Below, piece after piece: positions 11,991 through 24,025 of a stretch of DNA of 64,000 nucleotides. Source of the DNA: Earliella scabrosa (Eukaryota > Basidiomycota > Agaricomycetes > Polyporales > Polyporaceae); contig JABYQQ010000015.1 of the NCBI GenBank assembly GCA_022605405.1, positions 682,001 through 746,000 on the forward strand, written 5' to 3'. The position numbers were made by a program, and so were the translations under genes. The notes under the pieces are model-generated. The model worked only from the letters and a program-made list of their open reading frames with translations. It was not told the DNA's origin and searched no databases. Numbering within the stretch: the first letter of the stretch is position 1; every line of letters begins with the position of its first letter.

Positions 11991-14900
11991 ATGGCCCAAA
12001 GGCGCACTAGCCATCGCTCAGCTTCCCTGCAAGACCCGTCCCTCCTCAACCGCCGCAAACTCCAGGCCCGACGCGCAACGGCTGCTCGAAGACGCGTCTT
12101 TGGCTTTGCAAACTCGTATATCGAGTCCAACCCCAGTTCCCACGCGTCGGGCAGTTCACCGCCCACCTCGCCTCGCCCTGTCCTTGTTCCCGTCCATTTC
12201 AACCTCCGTCGTCTCCCCTCCCGCCTTCTTTCCGACCATAAAGACATGCGGGATGTGTCCAACGGCTGCGACGTGTCAATCGGCATGAAGCGCAAACGCG
12301 TTGTGAGCGGCAGCGAGAACACGTCCCGCGACAGAGGCGCCCGTTCGTCAAGTCGCGCCAAGCGACGCAAGGCTTTGCCTGACTCAAGTGAAGAGGAGGA
12401 ACTGAGCGGGATGGATGTCGATGAGGAGGGACGTTGGGATGGTTCGGACAACTCCGACGACGAAGAAGCTCTCGACTCATGTACGCGCAGTTCATATCTT
12501 CTGTTACTCATGCATTGTTCACCATGTCTGTCAGCCGATAACTACCTCATCAATGAAGCACCCCCACGCCGTCTTCTCCGTCTTCGCAAGGATGAACTTG
12601 TCCGTCTCTACGCTGCAGCAGGTCTCACAGACGATGCCGAGTTACTCACGAAACCGGAGATCGTCGATTGCATCATAGCCGCTCGTGACGATGTGGCTGA
12701 CCTCCCACCTTCGTCCCCCGGGGTGGCTGATAGCGGTTCCAGTGACTATTCCTCCGACGGTGGGAACGTGGCTGGTGGCGAGGAGACTGATTTCAGCTGC
12801 CGGTTTCGTAACGGAGTACGAAGGAGGGCAACACTGCATGATATTGGTCGGGTTACGCGCCGACATTTACCAGACCGGAGCCTGTCCATGAGCCACATAG
12901 AGCGCTCTGCTAGCGAGGTCTCTCCGACTCAGGGCAAGCGCAGTCGTGGTTTGCCACCAGAGATGCCCGCCACACATCAGGTAAACGGCATTTCCACGAG
13001 AAGGTTAGTGCAAAGTCTATGCTGCTCTCTGCATGGATCTCATCTCTTTCACAGGCGAGGCAACAGCAACGCAAGCTCGAGTCGATCATCCCCCACTACC
13101 TCGACAATATCCGCATTGTCCTCCCTTCCGTCGCCTCCCGCCACTCGTCTTCGCACCCGCAAGGCATCCGGCGAGATTGAAGCTGGTCCTAGCTCTGCAG
13201 GCACTAGCAAAGGGAAGTCCAAGGCGAAGCATGTGGGTTTCAGCGAGTCTGTCGAGATCAACCGCCTTCCTTCGCCAACCTCCGAGACGGAGGAGAGCGA
13301 CCTTACGGACCTCACAGAAGTCGAGGCTTCCCTCCACCCGGTCAAGCCGAGTCCGCGGCGTCTGCGTAGCAAGGGATCGGTCAGCAAGCTTGCTGTCTCG
13401 CAGGACAAGCGGCGACCCGATGACGCATCAGAGATAGGTCGCAGAGTTACTCCTATGCGTAAGGCCAAGGGCAAGGTCCCTAACCTCCACGAAAGCACTG
13501 ATGAAGAGGTCGAAGAGGATGAGCTGTTGTCGAGTGGGACGGAGGGCGACGAAGTTGATGAGCTCGAAGACACAATGGCGACTCCCAAGGCCAAGGCTAC
13601 CCCGTATGGCAGGCGTACGCCCGTCAGGAATCGGCTTAGGACACGCCAGCTTCAGACTCATACACCGCCTAGCGACGGCGACGACGAGGATAGCGAGCAG
13701 GAAACCGTGGTGGCGGGTGAGGAAGGCGATGATGAGGGCAGTGATGAAGGGGATGACGAGGAGACGCTGCATGCCGAACCGCGCGTGTTACGCAATGGCA
13801 AGGTCGTGGGAGACGGTGATGCCGAAGAGGATATCGGCGACGAGGACGAAGAGGACGAGGAAGACGAAGATGAAACGGCTACAGCGGACAGCGAGTCGAT
13901 CACTTCCACGGTAGATGAAGAAGATGTCGACGGCGAGGGTGATGTCGAGGAAGATGACGAAGCGATGGATGATGATGGTACGTGGCTTACTTTCTGTCTT
14001 CAGTTCCATTCCATCTCAGACATCCCTTCCAGTCGACCTCACTGTCGCCACCGCGAAGACGCTTGTGCGCCTACGAAGAGATGATCTTGTCAGGCTATGC
14101 GAGACCCGAGACATCGATGCGAGCGGAACGAAACCTCAGCTTGCCGAGGCTCTCCTGCAGTGGCGTGACAAACACTGCAGCGAAGCAACATCCTCTGCGC
14201 CTTCTTCCACGGGCACCGCTCGGCCTCCTTCCACCGCTCGTGCTCCTCGGCGGCGGCGGACACGATCCAAGTCTGGCTCGGGCAGCGCCACACCACCGGT
14301 GCTGCTGCGCTCTCATCATGTGCATATGGACGAGCCTCGCACGCCGCCTGTGTCTGGTAAGAAGGATGGCGAAGGCGACGTCGAACTCGATCTGGAGAGC
14401 CTCGGGTTGGACGACCGTGAGATCCCGCCAGAGAAGCTCACCAAGCTCGAGAAGATCGGAAGCGGCGGCTTCAAGGATGTGTTCATCGGGAAATTCAAGG
14501 GGCGTCGCGTTGCGATCGCGGAGTTCCGTGGTCAGCTGAGCCAGAGTGCGTAGCGTTGTTGTGCGTGTTCCCAAGCAGGGGTGGCTGACGGACCCGTGCA
14601 GTGGATATCAAGGAGTTGAAGCTGCTTGGCGACTTCGACCACCCGAACATCGTTCGTTTCGTATGTGTCTATTCATTCTTCTTGATTACGGGCATTGCGC
14701 TGACCTATAGTTGTAGCTTGGTGTCAGCATCCCGGAGAACACTCGCGAGACGCCGGTCATGATCGTCAGCGAGCTGTGCTCGAACGGTGATCTCTTCGAC
14801 TACATCCGGAATGTCAACCCTCCCTCCTTGTACCGAGTGGTCCGTTCCTCCTCTAGATTCAGGCCTTTAACCCTTGCTGACACCTTTCATCTGTAGCTCT

Positions 14901-15465
14901 GCATCATGCTCGACATCGCGCGTGGTCTCCAGTATCTCCATTTGCGGAAGCCGTCTGTCATCCACCGGGATTGCAAATCTTCAAACATCCTCATCACATC
15001 CAAAGGCGTCGCCAAGATCACCGATTTCGGGCTTGCTAAGGTCAAGCAGTCGACACGGTCGATGGTTCGCAGCCTCGTCGGTACGGTCAACTGGCAGGCG
15101 CCCGAACTGTGGCACCCACATCCCAAGTACAACCACAAGGTCGACGTCTTTTCTTGTGCGATGGTCTTCTGGGAGGTCCTGCAGTGGCATATCCCGAACA
15201 AGAAGTTCCCTTGGGAGGGCATGAACGAGCATGCGATCTACGAGGCTGTGGGTGCTAAGCGCCAGAGGTACGTCTTGAGATGTGGTACGATTTCCCACCA
15301 TGACTGACATGGCTACTCAGACCATCTCTGTCTGGTCTACGCAAGCAGTGGTGTCCTGAAATCGTCGACCTAATCGAGCACATGTGGGCTCAGGATCCCC
15401 ATGATCGGCCGACGATGTCCCAGGTTGTGGAGGAGCTTGAAGCCATCATCCAGCTTTATCGGTAA
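11991..15465 (+). CDS. Protein kinase with two SAP domains, atypical VAIK motif
   Basis: Exons are 11991-12480, 12535-13003, 13055-13977, 14033-14545, 14602-14660, 14717-14839, 14897-15267 and 15321-15465; 1030 residues. Residues about 172-205 and 628-675 form SAP-type helix-turn-helix segments (RRLLRLRKDELVRLY and KTLVRLRRDDLVRLCETR), which in other proteins bind AT-rich DNA. Between them is a long Ser- and acid-rich linker with extended Glu/Asp runs. The C-terminal kinase domain (about 764-1025) has a glycine loop GSGGFKDVF, HRDCKSSN (catalytic Asp near 884), DFGLAK (metal-binding Asp near 902) and GTVNWQAPE, resembling tyrosine-kinase-like (TKL/MAPKKK) kinases. The normal VAIK lysine is replaced: the sequence is VAIAEF (Ala near 790). 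The gene therefore encodes a nuclear, chromatin-associated kinase or pseudokinase. Substrate unknown. Confidence 0.82.
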
Positions 15466-15864
15466 TCGTGCACGCAACACATCCCTCGCAAAACACCAGC
15501 CTGTACACCTGCATCCGTCATCGCATCAAGATCAAGTACTTTAGTCATCACACCGCACTACTATCCCGCATCGCTGGTCACCATTGGGACTTCCGTATGA
15601 CTCTCCGCTATGCCTTTATGACGTCGGCCTACCTGTTCTCTTATGCTCTTGGGACAGAGAGGTGGCGCTCGATGTTGTTTTGTATGGAGCCACGCTTCGC
15701 GTTCGTGTTGTATAGCATTATGGTCTCGTCTCTCTTGGTCCTCTTGACTCCCCAAGCTTTACGTACTACCTTTACAATCCGCATACGGTCTAAACCAAAC
15801 CTCATTGTATCTTAGCTCTACCCGCAATGCATGGAATCATTACATAGTACACTGTCCATTTCGA

Positions 15865-16330
15865 AGGCTACAACTTGCAAGTCTGCCAGAACTCTGGGAG
15901 GGTGAGGCTACTGCAGACTCTGACCACATGATACTTGGAAAACTCTTCCTCCCAGTTGGGTGCGTCGTAATTCTCCTGGTACAAGTACTCTCTCACCTTC
16001 AGGCCTGTAGCAGTGGGGATGGACTGCATCCGCACGTCTCCAAGACATCGACCGGTCTCGAGATCGAGATTTTCGCGCTCGACGGCCCACCAGTGCCATT
16101 GATTGACCTCCTCTACACACACAGGCTGGACAGTGGTCATGCCATTGCCGTCTACGAGCGAGATGTCGATGATGCGCAGTTGGTGGTTGTTCGTGGCAGG
16201 GTCGCGCTCTACTGAGTCTTGAGAGCGTAGTACGGTCGACCGTTCGTCCCGGCATAGAGCGAGTTCAGCGGGTCACAAGTTCGCGCCGCCGCGGTGGATG
16301 CTAGGTAAAGATACCGCGGTAGACAAGTAG
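15865..16330 (-). pseudogene. Interrupted small gene, unrecognised
   Basis: On the minus strand one frame reads DPLNSLYAGTNGRPYYALKTQ then hits TAG at about 16214; the next frame continues at once with ERDPATNNHQLRIIDISLVDG, then NQWHWWAVERENLDLETGRCLGD and ends HVVRVCSSLTLPEFWQTCKL. Both halves have coding character, and their junction lacks splice signals, so a frameshift or an early stop is the simplest explanation. No family is recognised with confidence; it loosely recalls the small secreted or DUF6593-like proteins of basidiomycetes. Confidence 0.35.
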
Positions 16331-16532
16331 CTACGTACATGCACCGTAACATATATACACGGTTAACTAGCAACGCGCCACTGCTGTGGGGAGAACGACT
16401 GGTACACGTCAAATTGAGGACACATTAATGTCAGTGGTTATATTGAGCAGCTATGCCAGCTCTGCATATGATGCCGCATCTTAGATGCGTTCCCTAGACT
16501 AGAAAACCAAGCTGTAGGCTACGTGCGACCTA

Positions 16533-18439
16533 TTAGAAATGTGGTAGGTAGTCTGACCAAGATGGAAGGACGAAAGCTTCTGGGGGTAGCGCGAACAGTT
16601 GCTTGAAGCTCTCAAGAACGAGGTACCCACTGGCCAAGATGTACAAGATTCCGCCCGACAGCACAAGGATCCTCCCAACGACCATGGATAGGCGCCTCAT
16701 CACCCGGGTCATCCACCTATCGGCTGTAACGGCGCCCAGGATAACGTCAAATACGTTGCTCCCGACGAACACGAGGCCGAGCATGGTGCCGCCGATAGCC
16801 ATGACGATGATGGACGCCGCGCGCCACAGGCGCTGTTCGATGGGGGTAGCGAACGCCGCATCCCATCCGATGAGGTGTGGAGTACCGTAGACGGTCGTCA
16901 GCACCACGGCGATGAGCGTTCGTCGGAGCCTGAAGCCCTTGACGTTGGAGTCAGGCAGCTGCTCGTGACGTGAGCTGGACGACGATTGGAGATGGGCAAC
17001 GGGCGTGACGAAGGCGACGGGATGGGAAGGAAGATGCGACGGCGGGGAGAGGCAGTACTTCCGGCAAGCCTGGGAGGCGAGTGTCCATCGCAGCGCCGTG
17101 GCATGCTGCTCTATGGCAGCGTCGGAGGAGCCGTAGGCGTACCACGGTAGCGCCTTCATGTGGAAGAGATACCGAGTGCGCCAGACATACGGGAGAGCGT
17201 CCCGAGGGTTCCACATCGTGGGCCTGACCCAAGGCGGTTTTCGGGAGTGGTCATGAGAGAGTATATGAGGACGGAAGGAAACGGTGTGTATTTCCTCGCC
17301 TGAGGCATCGGGACGGGCCTCGTGAACGATGTCCAAGTGTTCAAGTTCGGATCGATGGGAGAAGCTGATCATCCCTCCGACAACAAACCGCTCCGCACTG
17401 CTCGCCATCGACATCCACGCTCCAAGCTCGCGGGCGCCATCGCCGGTGATGACGGTGGGTTGTCCGATGTCCTTTGGTTTCTTCCACCACGCAACGTACG
17501 TGAGCAGCGCGCACACTGCGTGCGCGATCGTCGAGACCTCCAGGAGGGAAAGCGGTAGGTGATGTGTCGCGCGGTTGATGCAGCTCAGGCAGAACCACAG
17601 TATCTGCCAGATGAGAAGCGCCTTAGCCAGGCTGTCAGCCTTGCTTCGCTCCATTATGTCGTGAAGAGGAAGGTCCGGGACGAGCGCCGGCTCATGCTCC
17701 ATGAGGAAGCGCACTCCGTCAGGAGTGAGCACGCCGCTGGATTGCCATGCCGGGAGATAGCTGTCGTCTGACTCCTCGTGTGGATCTTGAAGGACAAAAC
17801 CGCCCATGACGGCGTAGAACCCGTGCGTCAGCGTCCATGGGTGTTTGCGGGTCTTTCGAACTTTCTCGCTCGCCGTGGTACCGACGGTGCCGGAAGTTGA
17901 GAATGATTGTCCGTCCCTAACCGAGTGTTCACCGGGAATGTCGCCAGATACAGCCGCATGTTGAGCGTGTCCAGATGAACCAACAGAGGTGGTACCCGGG
18001 TCAAGGCGAGAACATGGGCTTTCGGGAGCTATGAAGCGGTCTAAGACCAAGGTCTGTTTCCGCAGCCATCAGCGTTAGACAATTCGCATGGTGCGTATTG
18101 AGTCACCTTCAAGTGTCTTTGAATCTTCCTCCATATTCGTGCGAACCACGACGAACGAACTTGAGGTGGATTCAGGAACATCAGTCCATCCTGAGTGAGG
18201 CGGCGTGCCGTGAAGTATTGGTTGAGCGCTATGTAGAGCAGAAGCTCCGGTGCCAGCAGGCCGACGATAAGCCAACCAGCCTTCCCAAGGTACATCATAG
18301 TCGTTGATTTCCCTTGCGGGATATCGACATGAACGGCAGACCAAACACATACGAGGAGCGTGCCCAGGCAGCTGGTGAGGATGGAGAACGTGCCGCGGAA
18401 GTTGGGTTCTGCTTTCCAGGGAACGAGATCCTTGTCCAT
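16533..18439 (-). CDS. Seven-helix membrane family, copy 1
   Basis: Exons are 18439-18107 and 18053-16533 with one 53-nt intron; 617 residues. An in-frame ATG at 18460 is an alternative start. Features shared with five other copies in the window: RGTFSILTSCLGTLLVC with a first helix and a following HVDIP, a second helix at GWLIVGLLAPELLL, a variable hydrophilic linker at the intron, the signature KHPWTLTHGFYAVMGGFVLQDP, then SKADSLAKALLIWQILWFCLSC, STIAHAVCALLTYVAWWKKP, a paired PHLIGW and late helix, and the ending FALPPEAFVLPSWSDYLPHF. I count seven hydrophobic spans. Fungal genomes hold many such proteins; I know of no biochemical function. Its sequence is clearly more distant from copies 3-6 than those are from each other. 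Confidence 0.8.
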
Positions 18440-19912
18440 GGGGCGACGAGGACACGACATCCTAAGGGCGCTGTCAGCCAGATATACTCGACCAAGGGGC
18501 AAGCACATTACCATACAATCGCCGTGCGTTACTATGACGGCCTGTCAAAGTTGATTTGTTATGTGGTCTAGACGATGTCATCGAGTCCGCACTACGAAGC
18601 TGGCGACGTCCACGCGCTGATGTCTTGCCACAATTATATGCCGGAGCACACTTGGCGAGCCGTCAGTGTGTCGAGGAAGCGGTAGCGATGTAACTGAAGT
18701 GGGAGACCGCGTGCATTCTCCTCCTGTGAGCATTTTACTTATGACTCGTCAGCATCAGCAACAATCATTCCAGTATGCATTGAGGAGTTGAAGGAATTTG
18801 GAGCATACCGTCATGGCAAACCGAAGATACAAGCAATCCCCATCTGTGAGAGGCTCGACGACCTGTGTTTCGTTCATATGTACATCCGAAATCACTGTCT
18901 GGGCTTCGAGATGTGTGCATGTGAAGCTTTGAGGCTGGTCGGACGACATTGACCGACAAAATGTCGTACACATCTTACGTAAGTCGTACGGCTCCCGGCC
19001 CGGCCTTTCGGCTCAGCGTTAGCGCGCTCAAAGTTCAACGTCCAACAATCTTTCTCCGAGGCTACCATATATTGCCATCTTTTCTGCTGGCAATACCAGA
19101 TGACAAACAAACATATTGAATACTGACACGGTCTCGCGATTGCGAGAAACCGTTGCTCCGACTCCGAGATTTGGTGTGGTCACGGTGTTATCCCACGTCC
19201 GGAGCATAGTACTTACGTACCACACCCCTCCGACAAGTGAGTCATTGCGGACGGTTCAACATCGTATACGACACCCAGAGATAATGATATCCTTGTTCAA
19301 ATTTCTCGTAGTGAGTATGTCCATTTACTTGCTGTAAGAACTGCGAGGAGATGCATAGGCTCCCGTGAGCCTGTGTCCACTGGCAGGTATGCTCGGATGG
19401 CCTGTATAACCGAGATCTATACTTCCGACTCTCAAATCAGATAATATCGCCCCATTCCGTGTCCTAACATCACTACAAGCATGTGCTGGATGCATCGGCT
19501 CCATGCGCACGCCAGCTCAACCCATCGCCGGCAAATCTAGGGACACACATCACCCCAGGTCTCCTAGAATGTTTGTTCATGCGCGCATCCTCAACAAGGT
19601 CCATCTATGAGTTGTCCATGTATCGGGGCGAATATCTTCGCCGCCTCATTGACGCTGTGTTAGATGACGAAGATACCAAAACCCTGAGTCCTCCGAACAT
19701 CGGTCGTGATGTTCAGTCATCCGAGTCCGATCTATGACATTCACTTCTAGATCCACCTTACGAGGCAAATCTTATGAGTGGGACGAAGTATCGCGCTCGA
19801 TACCATCATTGACCGGTCATGACTGGTGATTGGTCGTCAGCACAAAAGTAAATATAGTGTTTCAGTTATATAGCGAAACAGATGCAACGGCCTTTGATCT
19901 CACTTCTCATGT
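18440..19912. other. Intergenic stretch, no gene recognised
   Basis: Several short ORFs occur on both strands, including a plus-strand ORF at 19483-19737 with an acidic C terminus, but none shows a family motif. It may hold relic exons. Confidence 0.4.
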
Positions 19913-21101
19913 CTACCACCTTGCATAAATCACGGGCCAATGCTGTCCCTCTTCCCAGCACGCGGGACGACCCTCTACTCGGTCCAGCCACTCCTGTCTT
20001 ACTTTCATGATGCATTGGTTATAAGGGCCCGGTGAACCTTTGGGCATCATGCTCGGCGTCTCCGGTGGGTGTAAGAGCACCACCGGTACCCTGGAGCTCT
20101 CTGCGACCTTTTGTAGGTCTCCCAGAAAACCGCGATAGGCCTCGAGCGCACCACTGTCTGCCCGCACGGGCGGCGGGGCAGGATGCGGCTTGAGCATCAC
20201 CAACTTCAGATGGGGGAAGAACTTCTCGTCTGATGCGGCGTCACCTTAAGAATGAACAACGAGCGGCGGTGAGCACATCAAAGAACCTGTATTAGAACGG
20301 AAAGTTGTACTCACTGACCACCTGCTGGAAGGTATCCACGGTAATGCGCGGGTGGCAGTCTATCCGCGTCGCTCGCAGATGCGTGACGTTCGGCGCGTGC
20401 GGCGCCCACTGCCGATAGTCCACGTCCTTGTTCGACCATGCAAAGATATGGTGTAGCCTCTCGAGCGCCGGGTACAGCGGGCGGTCCCTTGGCACGGAAG
20501 CGAACGGGAAGAAGCTCGAGTCGCCGCCGACGACCGTAAGCTCGCGAAGGCTGGGGAAGTAGCATGGCATGCTAGTTCCGCGCCGCCATTGTCCTTGGAT
20601 GAGCGACAGCGTGTGCAGGTCTGTCGCGAGCGCGCCCATGAGTGCGGGCACGACACGGTTGTACTGCTCGTCCAGGCTCTCCTGCCCCGTCCGCCAGAGC
20701 TGCGTCCGCCGTTGCATGGCGGCGATAAACTCGGCGCGCGACTTTGGGTGGGTTGCGAGACGGGCCGGGGTTGGCGAGGTCCCGGGAGTGTCAACACCTT
20801 TGCCGATAAGAGATAGACAGAGGTGACGGACACGCGGTAGAGCGTCCGGGGCGCGAGAGCACTCTGCCTGGTAGGCGAGGAGGAACCGCTCGATCTGGGA
20901 GGGAGAGTCGAGGAGCAGGACGGAGTAGAACCGCGCTGGGCGCGAAGCGGCGCGGATGCGTTTTGAGATGAGCGACAATGAGCAGCCTGTCTGGCCGCCG
21001 TCGGTGCAAGCGTAGAAGGAGATCATGGTAAGCAGCTCGACTGCGAGTGTGTCCAACGTTCGAGGCATACTTGGCGCGATGAGAGGGGGTTGTTTGGCCA
21101 T
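19913..21101 (-). CDS. F-box-like protein
   Basis: Exons are 21101-20315 and 20244-19913, joined across a 70-nt intron with the phase preserved through VVSDAASDEKFFPHLKLV; 372 residues. The N-terminal segment LDTLAVELLTMISFYACTDGG ... SLSLISKRIRAASRPARFYSV has the Leu/Pro spacing of basidiomycete F-box-like domains, which recruit Skp1 in SCF ubiquitin ligases. The remainder has leucine-rich spacing (LHTLSLIQG, YFPSLRELTVVGG, ALERLHHIF, NVTHLRATRI) consistent with an irregular LRR substrate-binding part. The targets are unknown. Such genes are numerous in Agaricomycetes, and this one has no operon-like context. Confidence 0.75.
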
Positions 21102-23129
21102 CCGTCGCGGCCTTGAAGTCGTTTAAGTACACGCTGATAGGATGACACTTTGATCAGGTTCGCGGGCGCCCAGACGCCCGGATACACTCAGGGTCTTCTT
21201 CAGAAGTACTTGGACAACTGCGCGCGATGTCAACCCGATCCTTCCAGATACCGATTGGGCGGGGACAGGTTGACTCTGTTGACTTACGTCTCCGGCGCAG
21301 ATCGCAGTAGTATCGCCGGAGCGAAACAACCCAGGATTGGCCACTGTCGAGATGTTTGATCGTGACAGAAACTAGATCTGCCTTTGTCGCAGTAGTGACG
21401 GGAGCACCGTATCAAACTTTCGCTGGCTCCTCGAAGTTGTAAGTGAATGGCCCTCTTCAAGTAGAGCGCAACGGGAGAAGCTCGTACCTTATCGAGAAGG
21501 CTAGCTGCTGAAGTGAGAAGTGCGGGTCGCGCAAGAGTCGGGTACGGGTCGTCCAGGTCGCCGGTGAGTCGTGACAATGTCGCGCTCAACGCCATCCGTC
21601 AATGATCTCCTATATGGGGAACCGGATATATGCGGCGTCTTGCGTCCCAGTCATGGGGTGTGCAGGGTCCTTAAGTAGGCAACGCGATCTTTGAATATGC
21701 CAATTTGTTCTCGTGCCTTCAATAGGGCGTAATCACCGTGGTATCGACAGGACATCTTCGCGGAAAGGGGATGACGAACATCTCCAATGCTGGAGTGGCA
21801 GTGATCGCGCCGCTAGTACGTGCAATCCTGCCGACGCCGCCCACAAAGACATGTCGATCAAATCGCTCATGGATTCCACGGGTGTGTGCGCATGGCGAGC
21901 TTGGGCGGGATGGTGTCTGAGCAACGGAAGTCCCACACCCACAACATGTCATGAGAAGCCACACAGCTTGAGGGCGCATCAGAGGGATGAACTATTGTGC
22001 CGGTCCTGGTGTGCTTGTGAGGCCAATGTGAAGTGGGGTATGTATGAATAGGCGTTCACCTGCGACATTGTTGCGGCCGAGTGATTGCTGCCACTTCATG
22101 CCCCGAATAGAGCGCATCTCCGGCCGCGAACGTTCTCCTGCGTGCGGCACTTCGCGTTGCCGTTGCTGTACAACGAGGAGGATTCAGGGTCGCAATACGG
22201 AACCAGGGGTCAACGAGAAGATGGAGCAGCGCACCTTCGTGGCACTTCATCGCCCTGCTCTGCCAATCGTCTCGATTCCCATTGGTCATCCGACTATACA
22301 AGGTCGACTTGCAATCTATCAGTGGGATGGCCGATCAGGGAACGGAAGGGAAGTCCAAGAGCCCGACCGGAGACAGTTCAGCGGCAAGGTCCTTCTGGGC
22401 CTGGGCAAGATCCGGTTCTACAGCTATTCACCCCAGACCTCCTATATAATCTCGTCAGCCAGATACAGATACAGGCGGACAACTTACGAAGGTGCGAGGA
22501 GAGTCCAAGGGCATGGTCGCTCGCGCAAAGCTGCTCGTTAGCCAGGGTGTATCGGCAGAGCTTGCATCAACGGTCAATGAGGGGCGCGCGCCAGAATGGG
22601 AGATGTATTTGGAGCGGCAGGCGAAGATTGAGCCGCAGTTTTAAGAACTTGATAGGCTCACACTTCGTCCAACCTACGACGAGGAGTCCGGCAGCGTCAT
22701 GCTGCCGCCGCACGACCGTCAAACGTCGCTGCACGATCATGTTGTTAGAAGCCAGGAAAGAGAAGGTTACTACGAAACACAAGACAGAACTCACCTCGTT
22801 GCGACACGTCGCTCAATTGCGGTTTGACATCTGGTGAGCTACGATGCACAATCACAGGAAATCGGACGCGGAGGGAGTTGTCTGCCATCGCATACGATTC
22901 ATACGACTATAGTAAGGATTCCCTACAGTGACGCCCTTGTATAGACGCGAGCGAGCGCAGCATGGTGGGAAGCTTGACTCCTTCTCAAGCGTCCATCTTG
23001 CAGGAACAACTGCGATGCCGTCATCAATAGCTGGCGCGGACCAACCAACTGTCAAACATGGAGCATCAGTCAAGTTCGACGGTAACACCGTGGCGATGCG
23101 GCTCGCACCTTCATTCTTCGACCAGCACC
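21102..23129. other. Mostly non-coding; one unassigned coding-like tail
   Basis: On the plus strand at about 22503-22644 a frame reads ESKGMVARAKLLVSQGVSAE ... EGRAPEWEMYLERQAKIEPQF and stops at TAA; its composition looks like a real C-terminal exon, but the upstream exons could not be resolved and no family is recognised. A minus-strand ORF beginning at 21595 (MALSATLSRLTGDLDDPYPT) looks like a possible first exon with a GTACGA donor. I see no other gene. Confidence 0.35.
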
Positions 23130-24025
23130 ATGCGAGCTCCAGCCCCCGCGTTTGCGAATCCTCAGGCTCGACCACACCGTGGTGTCAAAGCTGACGACAT
23201 CTTCACGCGTGTACGTCTCGCACACACGTTCCTTGCGCGCCTCGGGCTGCCTGCAGAGCTTGTCCTCCGCATTTTCGACCTTGCGGACTACAATCGGGCG
23301 ACCGTCGTTGCACACCGAAGCGACACCCTACACGTCACCGCCAGTGGCCTTGTTCCAAACTGCGCGCAGCTGTACCTCATCTCTCCTCCACTTCCTGGTC
23401 CACCGGAATCCGATGTCGACTCGGATACCGAGAAATTAGTAGCAAGGAGGGTGACGTGGCATGTCGAAGGGCATGACCAAGGATGGACCACCGGCGGAAC
23501 CTCGAATGCATTGATCGGTGAGAGGATATGACTGAGTGTGTCGCGATCGGATAGGGAAGGATCCTGACGAGGTGAACCGCGACCGCGATCACAGGTCGCT
23601 TCCACCCAGCGTACTCGTGGTATGACGCGTGCATCTTCCGGCCGCGCAGGCAGCCTGGTGGCCGCAAGCCGGACCTCGAGAGCGTCCGCGGGCTTTCCTG
23701 GACGTACGGTGACTTCGACGGCCTCAGTAAGCTCCTCGAGCCTGCGGGTTGGGACTTGGTCCCGAACGGCGACACCAACGTCTGGCGGGTCCAGTCGAAC
23801 CGGATTGGTAACTCCACGTTCGAGCCGCACGAGATCGTATGGTCCACTGAGGACACAGGAGACGAGATGGCGATTGTGAAGGAATGCGGGTCTTGGAGCG
23901 GGAAAGGGTTTGTGCAAGCGTTACGCCAGGGGGACAGCGTCGGGTTGTGGATGAGAGCGATGTTTCCGGGAAGCGGGAACCATATCTTGGGCGCGTCGGT
24001 CGAAATCTTCTATGAAGTACGTTAG
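23130..24025 (+). CDS. Unnamed basidiomycete protein with F-box-like start
   Basis: Exons are 23130-23517 and 23595-24025; 272 residues, with the phase kept across a 77-nt intron. The N-terminal half has LARLGLPAELVLRIFDLADY, an F-box-like helix, followed by a beta-rich segment with LYLISPPLPG, RRVTWHVEGHDQGWTTGG, then WYDACIFRPR, WDLVPNG, WRVQSNRIGNSTFEPHEIVWS and the ending GDSVGLWMRAMFPGSGNHI ... VEIFYEV. I recognise this as a family common in Agaricomycetes; the order (F-box-like helix, HDQGW motif, W-rich beta segments, a closing phrase of the GD-x-V-x-L-x-x-RA-x-FPG type) is preserved. The function is not known to me; a ligand-binding beta-sandwich linked to SCF ligase is a guess. Confidence 0.72.
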
